DNA from: Neurospora tetraspora
Taxonomy: Eukaryota > Ascomycota > Sordariomycetes > Sordariales > Sordariaceae
Assembly: GCF_033439725.1 (NCBI RefSeq)
Contig: NW_026944383.1
Coordinates: forward strand, 3,720,001 to 3,784,000
DNA: 64,000 nucleotides
Reading direction: 5' to 3'
Under the pieces are notes generated by a model. It was given only the letters and a program-made list of their open reading frames with translations. It made no database searches and had not been told where the DNA came from. Positions 1-11,146 of this stretch are shown piece by piece. Numbering within the stretch: the first letter of the stretch is position 1; the number at the start of each line of letters is the position of its first letter. Both the position numbers and the translations under genes were made by a program.

Positions 1-1127
1 GTGAACCGGAGTGGCACGGGAGCGCCCGTCTTTTGCGCAACTGGTCTTGTGTTGCTTCTTGACTTTGATAGCTAGGATTTTTGTAAACTCGGAGCTGGGC
101 TTTGTTCTCTCTGGACTTGACCGGCTGGCGGATGGAGCGTGAAATATGCGGCACATTGGTCATTGGCTGGGCGGGGGGCTTCGCTAAAGGGAGTTGGTTG
201 ATGCCGGGGGCCACTGAAATGCAGGGCATGATAGTCGTTTCTCTTACGGTCACGTTTCCTATTCTCTTATTATTATCCTTTCCCCGTCGTCGTTGCCGCC
301 ACACACCTCTCCCTTCCACCTGCTTTTTCTCGGATGGGAAGAGGGTAAGAGAAGGAACAAGAAGGTCTCTATTAAACAACCCCCCCAAAAAGCCAAAGGG
401 ACTACAACTTCCCTCTTGGCGAGGAAAACAAATGATACTCAAATCAGAGATATATCCCTGTCCTCTCATGAGGACGTTCACGTACCATAATCGTTTTGCG
501 GTGCTTCTAAATGTCCTTACACTACCTGCCCAGGCTGAAAAGTCTATTTTGTAGACTAAAAGGGGCCCAGGCCCCAACATCGCTTTAGATCTGGAGCGCC
601 GATATAAACTTATACCTCGGGAGATCAAGATGGTGTGCCATGAGTGTCACGACGACGAAGGCGGCGAAAGCTTACACAAAAGGCTGCTGCTACAAAAAGG
701 CTTTCACAAGAGTGCAGTATATATCGAGACATACACGGCGTGTCTCTGAAACTACTTCATATCAGATAGATCGTATGTTCAATCTGTAGATATGCCAACA
801 TTCAACTGGAAATTCATATCATTATCTACCCGGTTACGTTGAGACATCCCGTTCAACATCATAACCATTTCTGCTACCGAACGCCTACCATATGCCATCA
901 ACCCATTAATGCCTTCGCAATAAAACCTAAATGCCCTGAAGGGTCCTAGCACAATCGTTTCCCAGTCAGTTTCCCAAAACCCTGACGCCCAAACACCCAT
1001 ATCTTTCCGTTGCCCTGGAAACAAAGTGTGCCATCCATGGTTTAAGACGCCGCCCCTCTGTGATGAATAAACAAACCCACTGAATCAAGAGCCAAAGTGT
1101 CGTGATGATATGTAACCCCTACAATTT
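1..1127. other. Left-edge intergenic DNA, no gene recognised
   Basis: Open frames exist (for example 102-554 on + and 779-1024 on -). Their translations show no family resemblance, no signal peptide and no domain-like pattern, and none is linked by good splice sites to a recognisable protein. The right part is the 3' flank of the lipase gene on the minus strand. Confidence 0.6.
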
Positions 1128-2675
1128 TCACAACTCGCCATCACCAAGCACAACCAAAGATCCCTGCGGCTGCGTCAAGTTATACTTGTCTCTCCCCCAA
1201 TCTGCCGGGTCACCACCAGGCACGCACAAACCCAGCCTCCAGAAGTAATCCCGGTGTGCAAAGAAGAGCTGCCAGAGCTTGAGTCTGGTGGGAAACATCC
1301 TCTTTGTCCTGGTCGTGGGTGCTGTTGCGGTCGGCTCACCATCCACATCACCATGCACATCATCAGCATCGCTACCGTCGTCACCATCACCACCCTCCGC
1401 AGCATCACCATCAACAACAGCAACAGCAACAGGATCTCGATAATAGACATCAAGATCAATCCCCTTCGCTGCTGCCAGCGCCAGCAAGTCAGTCACCTCC
1501 AGCAGACTACTACCATCGAACCACCCCCTTCCATCCGACTTCTCAGCCCCAGCCATGCACTCCGGATCGTTATCCCCTTGACACAACCGCAAGTCCTCAG
1601 GAGCAGGCGGCAAGTCCGGTTTGGAAATGTACACCTCGCCTGCGTGCGAGCGGTATCCCCATTCCGTCAGGGGGAGGAGGGGGACGGGGTCGTTGATGTG
1701 GGTTACGCGGCGGTAGGGGAGGGATTCTCTGTCCTTGTCCTTGACTTCTTTGTCTTCATTGTCAAGACCAAAGGCCTTGTCCAGGTAGTCCACCAGGGCT
1801 TGGTTCCCAATACGTGGTTCGCCAAAGGTTGTCACCTGGACGTCTTGCCAGCCTAGCGAGAGCCGGATTTCTAACGCGGCGAGAGCGGCGACGGCGCCGC
1901 CGAGGCTGTGCCCGACCAGGTGGACAGGGTAATCGGGGTGGTTGGCGCGGGCGGCTTTGAGGGCCGGTAGGACGTAGTCGCGCGCGCTGCGCCAGGAGGC
2001 GAGGAAGCCCATGTGGACGGTGCAGTTGGTGCATTTGTTTTTGCCGTCGTCGTTGTTCTTATTGCTACTGCTTCCCTTTCCAACATTCCTATCCTCCTCA
2101 TCATCCTCATCATCATCATCATCCGGTGAAGGATAAGGCACATACTCCTGCGGCACCGTGCTCAAATCAACTATCGTGTTAGTGATACTATACGTCCCTC
2201 GGAACGCCACAATGATAGCCGGCTCGCTGACAACCACAGTCCCGCCCCCGTTCCGCCCGTCCCTCTTCCTCTCGCCGTGGTCGACCGCGATGTACCCGCA
2301 GCTGTCGCTGAGCAGCAGGCCTGTGTTCCAGGTCCGCTCCAGCCGCAGCGAGGGAAAATCTTTGCAGCGGGAGACGCACGAGAAGGGCTTCGAAACGCCG
2401 GTTGTGCCGACGCAGTAGGTGATGTCTACCAGGCGAGCCATGCGCTCAAGCGAGGCGAAGAACTGGAGCGAGACGCCGCCTTTCTGGGCTGGTGGTGTGC
2501 CGGTGTGAGCTCCTCCATCGGTATCCGCGGCGTAATCATGAAGTGAAGCTAGGGGGTGTTGTCCTTGAGGGTGGCTCGGGTCTCCTGGGACGGCTAATGG
2601 GTTTGCGAAGACACTCTCAACGAAGTGAGACGTGAACGGAAGAAGGAAGAAACCGAGCTGGTGTATCAGATGCAT
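1128..2675 (-). CDS. Secreted class 3 (alpha/beta hydrolase) lipase
   Basis: Single-exon gene of 515 aa for a predicted extracellular triacylglycerol lipase or esterase that hydrolyses ester bonds of lipids. An upstream ATG at 2744 is in frame, but starting at 2675 puts a hydrophobic signal peptide (about residues 1-24, ending near SVFA) at the N terminus, so I chose it. The catalytic triad of the Lipase_3 family is visible: nucleophile elbow GHSLGG with Ser257, Asp329 in HINDPVPLLP, and His474 in HRDYF. The oxyanion-side motif AFRGT lies near residue 157. Cysteines suited to disulphides flank the core. Unusual are two acidic inserts: an Asp/Glu run at about 185-195 followed by a Ser/Asn/Lys stretch, and an Asp/Gly-rich segment at about 420-447. 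Both would sit in surface loops. The family call is firm; whether the substrate is a triglyceride or a feruloyl ester cannot be read from the sequence. Confidence 0.88.
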   Translation of the reverse strand: MHLIHQLGFFLLPFTSHFVESVFANPLAVPGDPSHPQGQHPLASLHDYAADTDGGAHTGTPPAQKGGVSLQFFASLERMARLVDITYCVGTTGVSKPFSCVSRCKDFPSLRLERTWNTGLLLSDSCGYIAVDHGERKRDGRNGGGTVVVSEPAIIVAFRGTYSITNTIVDLSTVPQEYVPYPSPDDDDDEDDEEDRNVGKGSSSNKNNDDGKNKCTNCTVHMGFLASWRSARDYVLPALKAARANHPDYPVHLVGHSLGGAVAALAALEIRLSLGWQDVQVTTFGEPRIGNQALVDYLDKAFGLDNEDKEVKDKDRESLPYRRVTHINDPVPLLPLTEWGYRSHAGEVYISKPDLPPAPEDLRLCQGDNDPECMAGAEKSDGRGWFDGSSLLEVTDLLALAAAKGIDLDVYYRDPVAVAVVDGDAAEGGDGDDGSDADDVHGDVDGEPTATAPTTRTKRMFPTRLKLWQLFFAHRDYFWRLGLCVPGGDPADWGRDKYNLTQPQGSLVVLGDGEL

Positions 2676-3610
2676 GTTTGCATATGGTGAGCAGTTGCAG
2701 GCTCTGGGCGGATATGAAGCTGTCGAGCCCTTTCCAACCAACACTCGCTATTATTGCAAAGATGGCATAGAAAAAATATCAAAAGGCGCAAAGTCAGGAG
2801 GCCAGCTTTTCCTCAGAAGAACTTCTCTTGCACAAGATGTCGGTCAAACATGATCTTCCCGGGCGGCGAGAACGTACCGCGTGACCAACCCTTGACCAGT
2901 GACTGATGAGCGAACCAAGAAGGATGACCGGGACGTACGTAAATGATTGATAGGGCGGGAGTTCAGCTGTTATTACCCTTGAAATAGTCTTCTAGGATCT
3001 GTGAGTTCAATCGCTAGGGTTCGAAAAAGGAAGCAGACTGATGATGAGATTGTGCGAGGTTCGAAAATACGTTACAGTACGAGCTTCGAAAATGAAAAAT
3101 GGAGGTGATGATGGATGTTGGGCAGAGCAAGCGGAACGAAAGAGGAACACAAAGCGGAAGTGGTGACGTTGTCTTCCACTTGTTCCAGGCTTCAGGGACG
3201 CCCCTACACTGCAGTTTCAGTGGTCAGATGAACGGGAGTTGCCATGCGAGTGCATGCCTGCCCGCTGTGGAGGGGCCGCATAAGCAGGGGTAAGCGAGCG
3301 CCACCGCTGCAACACCCCGCAATACCTTATCTCAGAACTTTAACTTCTTCAACTCAACTTACACCTCAGCTCCTCACAAAGTGCTGTCATGTCATGCAAG
3401 GGGAACCTGGACCACTCCCTCACTGACGACAACCACCTTGGACCTGGTGTGATATTGATATTGTGTATTCATTCCTCATTAACTATCGTTTCCCGTATCC
3501 CATCCATTCCTCACCGATTACCACGTATGCTTTATCCCATTCTTCATCAACTACATAGGCACCCGTGATTCCCCTTGTCTTCTCCATGATTCCCTTTCTC
3601 TTCTCGGGAT
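2676..3610. other. Intergenic: lipase promoter side and 3' flank of a secreted-protein gene
   Basis: The left part is the upstream region of the lipase (minus strand) and the right part is the 3' flank of the small secreted protein gene. Open frames here are short and show no family resemblance. I see no RNA gene or repeat. Confidence 0.6.
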
Positions 3611-4233
3611 CTAGTTTCCTCCTGGGGGTTGGATGGGGTCGAGAGCAGTGAAATTTCTGAGGATGGCAAAGTCTAGAGAGAAGCATTGCGACCCTTCTCC
3701 GAACGGGGTAGTGTTGCTAGTATCGACGCAGCTGAGCCTGGGGGTCATCTGGTCCAAGGCCATGAAGCCCCTGCCTTCATTGTTAGAGATCTGATGACGT
3801 CTTCTGATGATGATGGGTACTGCAAGTCTCTCTGATGGGAAACTTACGACTCTGGTGTATTGGGGCATGCCAGCTCGATGATAGACAGCATGCTCGTCTT
3901 TTGGATCCACTGGAACTGCACGGTTGGGTTTTCGCAAGCATATCTGGGGGCTAAGCCCTCTGGTCCTACGTTTGGCTGAGTTCCATTGTAGTGACAAGAC
4001 GTTGCGATCTTTGTCAGGTCGTCTGCGTATTGAAAATCGACGACAATCGGATGGGTGTTGCCATTCTTTGGTGTCCAGACCTGGAGCGACGTGATCTTGT
4101 AGGAGTCTGGAAACGGGCATTGGTCATCGCGTGAGGAGAGGGACTTGAGTTTGTTCATAAACGAGGGCATCGAGGGTAGAGAAGCCACAAGAGGGATAAG
4201 AGCTACGAGGGCATGCAGGTTTGTAATAAGCAT
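3611..4233 (-). CDS. Small secreted cysteine-containing protein (AA1-like type)
   Basis: Two exons: 4233-3848 and 3770-3611. The intron has a GTAAGT donor, a CTCTAACA branch site and a GGCAG acceptor. Joining them gives 181 aa in frame. The protein starts with a signal peptide (about residues 1-18, MLITNLHALVALIPLVAS). The mature part has six cysteines, a beta-strand-like segment KITSLQVWTPK, and N-glycosylation sequons (for example NGT, NTT, NFT). Length, signal peptide and cysteine count fit the broad group of fungal secreted proteins annotated as AA1-like or hypothetical effector-like proteins. I see no catalytic motif. Without the intron the frame ends right at the donor site after ...NTPES, which supports the splice. 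The function is unknown. The assignment to a secreted protein is secure; the AA1-like label is only a resemblance in layout. Confidence 0.75.
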
Positions 4234-6259
4234 AATGGCGGTGTGAAGTCGAATATTCGAGTGATCCTGATGTGTAATGGAGATGTCTAGGTCGTTTGGA
4301 TGCAGGTGTGGCTTATATCTGCTTGAGTTGACAGTCGTGCAGACACGGAAGGGGCAATGACAGAGACTAAAAAGTTCAGGAATGTTTACTGAGCCCATGC
4401 CTTTATAAAGGCAGCAAGAGCAAATCCATTGTTGTCTTGCCCTGCCCCGTTACTCAAGCATACGCAACAGGCAACGGTACAGGGAACGGAATGCTGCGAC
4501 GTAGATCGTCTTCACACCGGTACAACTACCTTGAAGATCCAATCCACACAGCATTCGGCAATGAGAATACCTGTAAGGTGACCCAAACCGGTGGCAGTCA
4601 AGCACTTACGACGTACCACGAAGTGGCTATCCGATCTGCAAATCTGGCAGGGCATAAAGTACTGAGGTGGGCAATGATTGGAAGTGTCAGGCGCAGATCT
4701 GGCTGCCATGAACCGGACAGGACGGACCACGTTCCAGTACGTATACATGTACATCAACTTCAGTCAAGCAAGACTTGCTATACTGCCGAGATATTCTGTA
4801 TTATGCTCGGTTGACATCGGTCTTCCGTTACTCTCCTTTGCACGATCTCAGAAAATTTTGGCAGATTCTCAGTTTGGCGTGTTTGATGTGTGTGCTACGA
4901 TATCCCCGGGACAGCAAGGGAGTTCGAGCTGGTTCAGCATGTTGTCTACTGACCTTGCCAAAGGGAGTTCATCGGCTAAGGCGCTTCTTGACAGCACTGA
5001 AAGTACCATGCTTGGCTCAGGTCCTCAGCATTCGAAGATTCGTCATGGCGGATGTCCAAGGAATACCGACAACGAAGGAGTGCCGCGGGAAGAGCATAGT
5101 TTCGGCTGCTGGTGCTCCCAAACCGTTTGCGGCTCCATAGCCTACCCGTCCTACGACTGCTCCATCCATCACAACGTGATCGAATGCTGGCAGGCTTGCG
5201 TGCGTTATCCAACAACTATTCCAGACCCGAAAATTTGTCCGGGGTGACAGAGCATCTGCGCTACCGCTCTGATACGACCTGTCCTTGTGGTCTATGTTTG
5301 GTGCGCATACCCTGTAGTGAATGCAAGGTCAGACCGCCATAGGCAACTGAGCTCGGGAAGCTGACCCGAACCGTGTTCAGACCTCATCAAGGTAATACTC
5401 CTTGAAAGGGCCTTTTGCGGTTAGCCCTGGACCCGAACAGCCTCCGGGATTTAAGGATAGAAGAATGCGGACCGCACTATCCAAACGAGGCTGGAGTCTC
5501 CGGATAATGATCTGGCATGGAGCTCTCGATCTTTTCGGTGGGGAACCCTGTCCAACATATCTCGTATACACCCGTCGTGCCAACACCGTGACACGGAATA
5601 AAAAAGGCGAAGGAGTTTCAAATCAGGGCGAGTGTTTGCCTTTGCGGAGTGTAATGGTCCTAGGGTGATACTTCGGAGATGACAAAGAGAGCTAGGATGT
5701 CTTGTTTATCTCGAAATAACAAGATGGCGAGGCAACCGTTTTCGTTGTATCCGTCTTCGGTGTATGAACATGGTTGTCGTCGAAGGGTCCTCTCGAAGTA
5801 GTTCAGGGCAGTGCAGACGGGAGTGGGCGAGTCTCAAAGCTGGAGGTAATCAAAGGTTGCCTTTGCGGCAGTCGAAGTTGAAGAGTTAAGCAAAATTGTA
5901 GGGGTGTGAGGTACACAGGTCCCGCTTCGTGCGGGAGTGTAGTTGTCGATGCATTGTGATGTTGAACTGAGTTGTGACCAGGGAAGAGACGGATGGTGTC
6001 ACTGAGAGAAGTGAGAGCTGAGCGCCACGGGCAATAAAGTTCAACTTACATAAGCCACAAGCGACAAATCCATCAGCCACAAACGCGACCACTTCCCCCC
6101 ACATGCCAGCCACACCCACAGAACATTTTCCACTTTTCGAGCGGGTACTTCAAAAATCAGTCGCGAACTTTTATTCTCCCAAGTCCCCTCGACTAGCCGA
6201 CGATTTCGAGCATCCGACAACCACCCTTTTCGGAATCACCTCTCCAACCAACCGTCAAA
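4234..6259. other. Intergenic, divergent promoters of the secreted protein and eL36 genes
   Basis: About 2 kb between two genes read outward. Several overlapping frames are open (4437-4814, 4678-5247 and 4775-5140 on +; 4512-4757 on -), but they conflict with each other and look non-coding. The right end is the eL36 promoter and leader, which contains CT-rich DNA before the ATG. A palindromic TATA-like site lies at 4399-4412. Confidence 0.6.
4399..4412 (-). promoter_or_regulatory. Candidate TATA box, perfect 14-bp palindrome
   Basis: GCCTTTATAAAGGC is a perfect palindrome whose centre reads TTTATAAA on both strands. It lies about 165-180 bp upstream of the ATG of the small secreted protein gene on the minus strand, a normal distance for a fungal TATA box plus leader. 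Strongly regulated secreted-protein genes often have TATA boxes. No other clear core promoter element was seen there. Confidence 0.4.
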
Positions 6260-7065
6260 ATGGCTGCTGAATCCAAGACCGGCCTCGCCGTTGGCCTCCA
6301 GAAGGGTCACGTACGTCTCACCTCGTGGAGGATCTCTGCGTTGCCTTCCTGAAAACAAAAAGGGAAATCAGGGCTATCGCAGACGATGGACACTGCATTT
6401 ACCCTCTTGTTTTCAACAACTCCAACACCACCTTACGCCGAACGATTGTTCGAGAAACGAAGAAGGAACTGTGATCGCTGACCGGGATTTATTTTTTGCC
6501 CCAAATACAGAAGACCACTGCTCGTGTCTCCAAGCCCCGTGTTTCCCGCACCAAGGGTCACCTGAGCAAGCGCACTGCTTTCGTTCGCAGCATCGTCCAG
6601 GAGGTCGCTGGGTACGTTCTACCAATTTCAATCTTTTCACATCGAAGCATTTGCGCCAAGCAGCAGTTATCTCGACAAACCCGATCAGACACACATACAC
6701 ACAGTTCGACCGACGGAAGATGATGGTTCTTGGGTGGTACACGGACACACGGATGTGTGCCCGTTTCTGCAAGAGATCGCAATTCCCGTTGGGAGTACTG
6801 GACCGTACGCTTGATCGGGTTTGGAAGGGGGACTGTTGGGGCGCATATGTGCAGATATCCGCTTGGGCGAACTTACGCTAACCTTTGTCTTTCCTACTAC
6901 AGCCTTGCTCCCTACGAGCGCCGCGTCATTGAGTTGCTCCGCAACTCCAAGGACAAGCGTGCCCGCAAGCTCGCCAAGAAGAGGCTCGGTACCTTCGGCC
7001 GTGCTAAGGCGAAGGTTGAGGACCTCCAGCGCGTCATCGCTGAGGCTCGCCGTGCCGGTCACTAA
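6260..7065 (+). CDS. RPL36: 60S ribosomal protein eL36
   Basis: Three exons: 6260-6310, 6511-6611 and 6903-7065. They join to 104 aa, the usual length of eL36. Exon 1 encodes the first 17 residues ([17 protein letters not shown]). Exon 2 carries [20 protein letters not shown], and exon 3 the conserved [20 protein letters not shown] region and the basic C terminus ending in RRAGH. Donors are GTACGT in both introns and acceptors are ACAG and CTACAG. The protein is highly basic, as expected for a structural component of the large subunit. The two introns (200 and 291 nt) are long compared with most others in this window; introns are common in fungal ribosomal protein genes. The downstream gene UBX4 faces it tail to tail. 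Confidence 0.96.
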
Positions 7066-7576
7066 ATTGGCTAATCCCAATGGATGGACTGCTTGGAGAG
7101 TGTGATTAAAAATACCAAAAAGGAATTCTGCCTCTTGTCGTTTCTCTGGCATTGTTCGGCGTGACGTTGGTTCGTTTTGTTATGGATCGGATCTAAGCGT
7201 TTTTCCCTTGTGGACTAGTTAGAAAATAGCTGGCCTCTGGGAATAGAAACGAAATGACACCATCTTGAATGACAAGATGCTGAATTACGAACAAACTTCC
7301 TCTCTTGGAACGTGATGTCACAGTGGTCAACTTCAACTTTGCTTTGCACCATTAGCATTGTGTATTGTATGTCGATTACGCTTTGCTACTTCTCGTTTCC
7401 ATATAGACTGTGCGTTGTTATAGAAGCGCTGTCACATTATCTACTCCCTATCCAGTCCCTGTACAGCTACCTCCCAGGGAACGCCCAACAATACAGATGG
7501 CTGCTACTAGAAAGCCTGTACAACTCGGAAGCACAAAACCGTGGAAGCATCGTCCATCAAGGTCGTCGCGAGCTGC
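7066..7576. other. Intergenic, convergent 3' flanks of eL36 and UBX4
   Basis: Shared 3' region of two convergent genes. Short open frames (for example 7312-7599 on +) overlap the end of UBX4 on the other strand and look non-coding. I see nothing else. Confidence 0.6.
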
Positions 7577-9225
7577 TCATTTCCTACCAGGCAGCTTGAA
7601 CAACTTCCCCAACTTCTTCTTGACAGCATCAGAATCCAGACCATGATCACCCTTCCGCTTCACTTCTTGGCCGCTCGACGACGACGGTCCAGCTTGGACT
7701 TCCTTCTCATCTTCGCCGTCCTCCTGTGCGACGTCCGGCACAACCACCTCCTGCGCTCGGCTAGCCACACTGCCCTTTAAGAATGGCGACTTGCGCGCCT
7801 CCTCCGACGCCGCATCATCCCATACAAGATTCAACAGTGCTCTTCCCCGGAGCTTATAGTCCGCCACCAGCCTCTTGTTGCCATCTTGAACCACAACGAT
7901 CGGATGCGTGCCCGGGAGGATTAGGCGGAAAGGCTGGTCAGGATGGGCCATGACTCCTTTGACCGCCTGGTATAGGAAAGCACCAGTGTGCTCTGGTGTG
8001 ACTGTCCACTGCGCTGATGTCTGGTCCGGGAAACGGACCTTGATATCAACCCGCGTGATCTTGGCGAGCCGAGCTGCTTCCTCAGCCGCATCAGCCGCCA
8101 GCTCAGCGTCGGATTTGAGCCGTTGGTTTTGCGCCCGTTGCAGAAGCTGTTGTTGCCGTAGCTGAGCATGGGCGATGGTTGGCTCATACACGGAATCGTC
8201 TACCTGGACCCGGGCGGCGAGGGGAGTGGTAGAGGACGGGGCATTGAAAACGCCCGTAGGTTCGAGCGGGTCGCTGAGTTCGCTGGTAGTGGTCTCCGTA
8301 GGAGGAACAGGAGGAGCAGCAACCACCTCATCGACGATGTCCATCGGATCGGTCTTCGGAACCGGTTCCGCAGCAGGGGTAACCGGGACCGCGGCTTTGG
8401 CTGCCTCTGCAGAGCCTACCTGTAGTTCTGGCTCTGCCAACGTACTCTCCTTGACGGGCTTCGGGCCCGCAGCTAGAGTCAGATCTTCTATAGGTTCCTC
8501 TATCGCCGGTGCTGACCCAGTCGCTGGTGCTGAAGGTTCGCCTGCCTGTGTCTTCGGTTGATCTGGTTCCACTTCCTTGAGATATTGGCCGATATCCTGC
8601 ATCGCCTCATACAGGGTCTTGTCGGTGTCGCGGAAGGAAACCCGCAGAACGATGTTGCCAGAATTGATACCGCATTGGGACAGCGTCTTCTGTAGATCCT
8701 CCATCGAAGTGTACTCCCTGCCCATGATGTTCACCACTGGCGCCTCGAAGTATAACTGGCCGCTGGTTCCCTGAGGGCCGGTACTGCTCTTAGGTGTGCC
8801 TCTGCCGGTCAGGTTTAACCCCTGCTCCGCAACCTCGAACTGCCGCATGATTTGCCACAGCGTCATGTCGCTGGATAGCTTCTTCGTGTACCGTTGACCG
8901 TTAACATCGAGGGCTATCGATACAACTGCTGCGCTCTTAGACTTTTGAACGAGTTCGAGCTTGGCGCCTGGCGCGAGACCTGACGTCCGAAACGGACCAG
9001 ACAGATCAATGAGCTTTTGCTTGTGTCTGTATGCCAGTGTCAGTTCAACACGATCGGCAACTGGGGAGCATGGGGTTTTCGTTCTTACTTAAGTTGGTAT
9101 TTGTCACTGTTCAGGTTGAACTTTTGACAGGCTTCTCCCAGAACATCGATCAGATAGGTTCCGGGCGTAACTTTGACCTTCGTCCTCCTCAGGTCCGTAG
9201 AGACCACTTCGACGTGCGCTGACAT
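7577..9225 (-). CDS. UBX4: UBX-domain protein, TUG/ASPL and yeast Ubx4 family
   Basis: Two exons, 9225-9089 and 9026-7577, split by a 62-nt intron (GTAAG donor, ATACAG acceptor), giving 528 aa. Residues 1 to about 75 form the TUG-type ubiquitin-like domain (TYLIDVLGEACQKFNL, then LIDLSGPFRTSGL and KLELVQ). A second conserved block around residues 100-190 includes LYFEAPVVNIMGREY. A Pro/Ala/Glu-rich linker follows. The UBX-like fold is at about 371-449 (VDIKVRFPDQTSAQW ... ALLNLVWDD), and the C terminus is Lys-rich. Family members bind the AAA ATPase Cdc48/p97 and tune its work in protein degradation and membrane traffic. The gene is head to head with PUP3, a proteasome subunit, across about 1 kb. 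An N terminus starting at Met100 would drop the first domain, so the upstream exon is needed. Confidence 0.9.
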
Positions 9226-10219
9226 ATTGGCAGTTTCGACTATAATTATGGGGAGTAGTGAGAAAAGAGGTGAACGATGTTGCTCCTAGTGTTGAGCCGG
9301 CGCAACAAAACTGGTATGATGAAGGTCGGTGTGGTTGTAAAGCTTTATGGTTGAAGTAGTACGAGAAGGTCGAGACTTCGATAAGTGTTGAAGCTGTCCT
9401 CTTGAGATGACTATCTTTCCAAGGAGCAGTTACGTAGTTGCTTGTGGATGTGATGTTTGGCGGCTGTTCTTCAGGCAACCCCGCGTAACGTAATCGGCAA
9501 ATACCAGCCTGGTAAGAGAGGGGTTTGTAAGGCTTCAAGTCGAGATAAGACGGGATGATGAGGGTGCCCGTTATCTTCCTCTTCAGATGGAATTCGAATG
9601 CTGAAATTATGGTAGTGATGAGGCGGCGAGTGAGTGTCGTGTCTTCAGGTCACCGTCGTTTCGTCGAGTACACAAAATGCATAGGGAGCTTTCTGAGAGC
9701 TTCCACGGCCGGCTGGCATCTTGTAAGCTCAGGAGGGGCAATTACGCAGTACGTTTGATGGCAACATCCACCCAGCAACGGGGAAGGGGAGAAACAGTGG
9801 GCAGCTCCTGCCACCTACAGAACCGCTACAAACACCAATCCTAGCATCGCATGCCCCGTGCAGTGGCAGCTACGAAGGTACACAGTAATTGCTCTGCCAG
9901 GCATCCTTGTTAGTGGACACCTCCATCCAGTCCTCCGCCCAGCCAGCCGCGCCAGCTGCGTGTTGCCTTGCCCTGTCCGTCTCGTCAACTGGAGCTTCCC
10001 TTGCCCGTTCGAAGGTGAGCTTGACGACGGAAACAACAAGCTTTCCAAAGCACTTTCACCAAACATCACCGATACATCGCGAATACCCCGCACGGCGAAG
10101 ACGAACGGTCCATCCTCCGTGACCCATACCGCAGTGAACGATACCAGCGCCATCGCCGAACTACCCTCCATCTTCCGAGCAAGCAACCATCACCACTTGC
10201 ATCACATCCCAGGCACAAG
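9226..10219. other. Intergenic, shared promoter region of UBX4 and PUP3
   Basis: Divergent promoter interval of 994 bp. Open frames such as 9815-10186 (-) and 9858-10226 (+) overlap each other and run into the PUP3 leader; I take them as non-coding. On the minus strand at 9807-9815 the sequence GGTGGCAGG resembles the proteasome-associated control element of yeasts (GGTGGCAAA) with two mismatches. I see no RNA gene. Confidence 0.55.
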
Positions 10220-11146
10220 ATGGTAAGCCTGCCCGATCACTACACCCTCCAGATATACGCATTCCCAAGGAACACAAACAAGATCCCAAGCTAACGATTA
10301 TTCCATCAAACAGTCGTCCCCCTTCTCGATAAGTACGATATCCCAACACCCGATTCTCTAAACATTGACCCCTCCTCCGCCGAAAGCCATAACATCATCA
10401 CCTTGCTAACCACCGCTCTTGCCCACCTCCCACAGACGGCGGCGCTGCCGTCGCCATGGTCGGCAAAGACTGCGTAGCCATCGCGTGCGACCTGCGCCTA
10501 GGCCTTCAGGCGCTTACCGTGTCCAACAACTTCCCCAAGATCTTCCAGTACGGCGACGTCTTCCTTGGTTTGACGGGTCTGGCGACGGACGTGTCGACCG
10601 TGTCGGACCTGTTCCGGTACAAGGTGAACATGTACCGACTGCGGGAGGAGCGCAACATTGCGCCCCGGACGTTCGCCAACCTCGTGTCCAGCAGCCTGTA
10701 CGAGCGCCGCTTTGGGCCCTATTTCGTCAGCCCCGTCGTTGCTGGCTTGGATCCCAAGACGGGCGAGCCGTTCATCTGCGGCTTTGACAGCATCGGGTGC
10801 ATCGACTTCGCGAAGGACTTCATCGTGAGCGGGACGGCGACGGAGCAGTTGTTTGGCATGTGCGAGAGCTTGTGGGAGCCGAATCTGGTATGTTGCTATT
10901 GCGAACCCGAAGCCGGACCCCCGAGAGAAAGCACTGGTTTTGGCTGTTTGTTTTGGGTTGTCGTCATAGAGGCGTGGTGCTAACGATGATAATACTCAAC
11001 AGGAACCCGAGGACCTCTTCGAGACCATATCACAGGCTCTCCTTAACGCCGTCGACAGAGATGCCTTGTCAGGCTGGGGCGCCCACGTTTACATTATCGA
11101 GAAGGACAAGGTTACCAAGAGGCTATTGAAGGGACGACAGGATTAA
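10220..11146 (+). CDS. PUP3: 20S proteasome subunit beta-3
   Basis: Four coding exons: 10220-10222 (only the ATG), 10314-10332 (19 nt), 10436-10887 and 11003-11146. Together they encode 205 aa, the length of yeast Pup3. The joined N terminus reads [19 protein letters not shown], as expected for fungal beta-3. The body keeps [28 protein letters not shown] and [14 protein letters not shown], and the C terminus ends KGRQD. Beta-3 is a non-catalytic subunit of the two inner rings and has no N-terminal nucleophile Thr. Introns show GTAAGC or GTACGA donors, CTAAC-type branch sites and CAG acceptors. Reading without the first two introns would start at the internal Met in AMVGKD and lose the conserved N terminus. 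Confidence 0.95.

Noticed and set aside
102-554. A 150-codon frame at the left edge
   Set aside because: Mixed low-complexity content, no domain, and no competing evidence of coding.
4437-5247. Frames between the secreted protein and eL36 genes
   Set aside because: Several frames overlap on both strands with no protein-like pattern.
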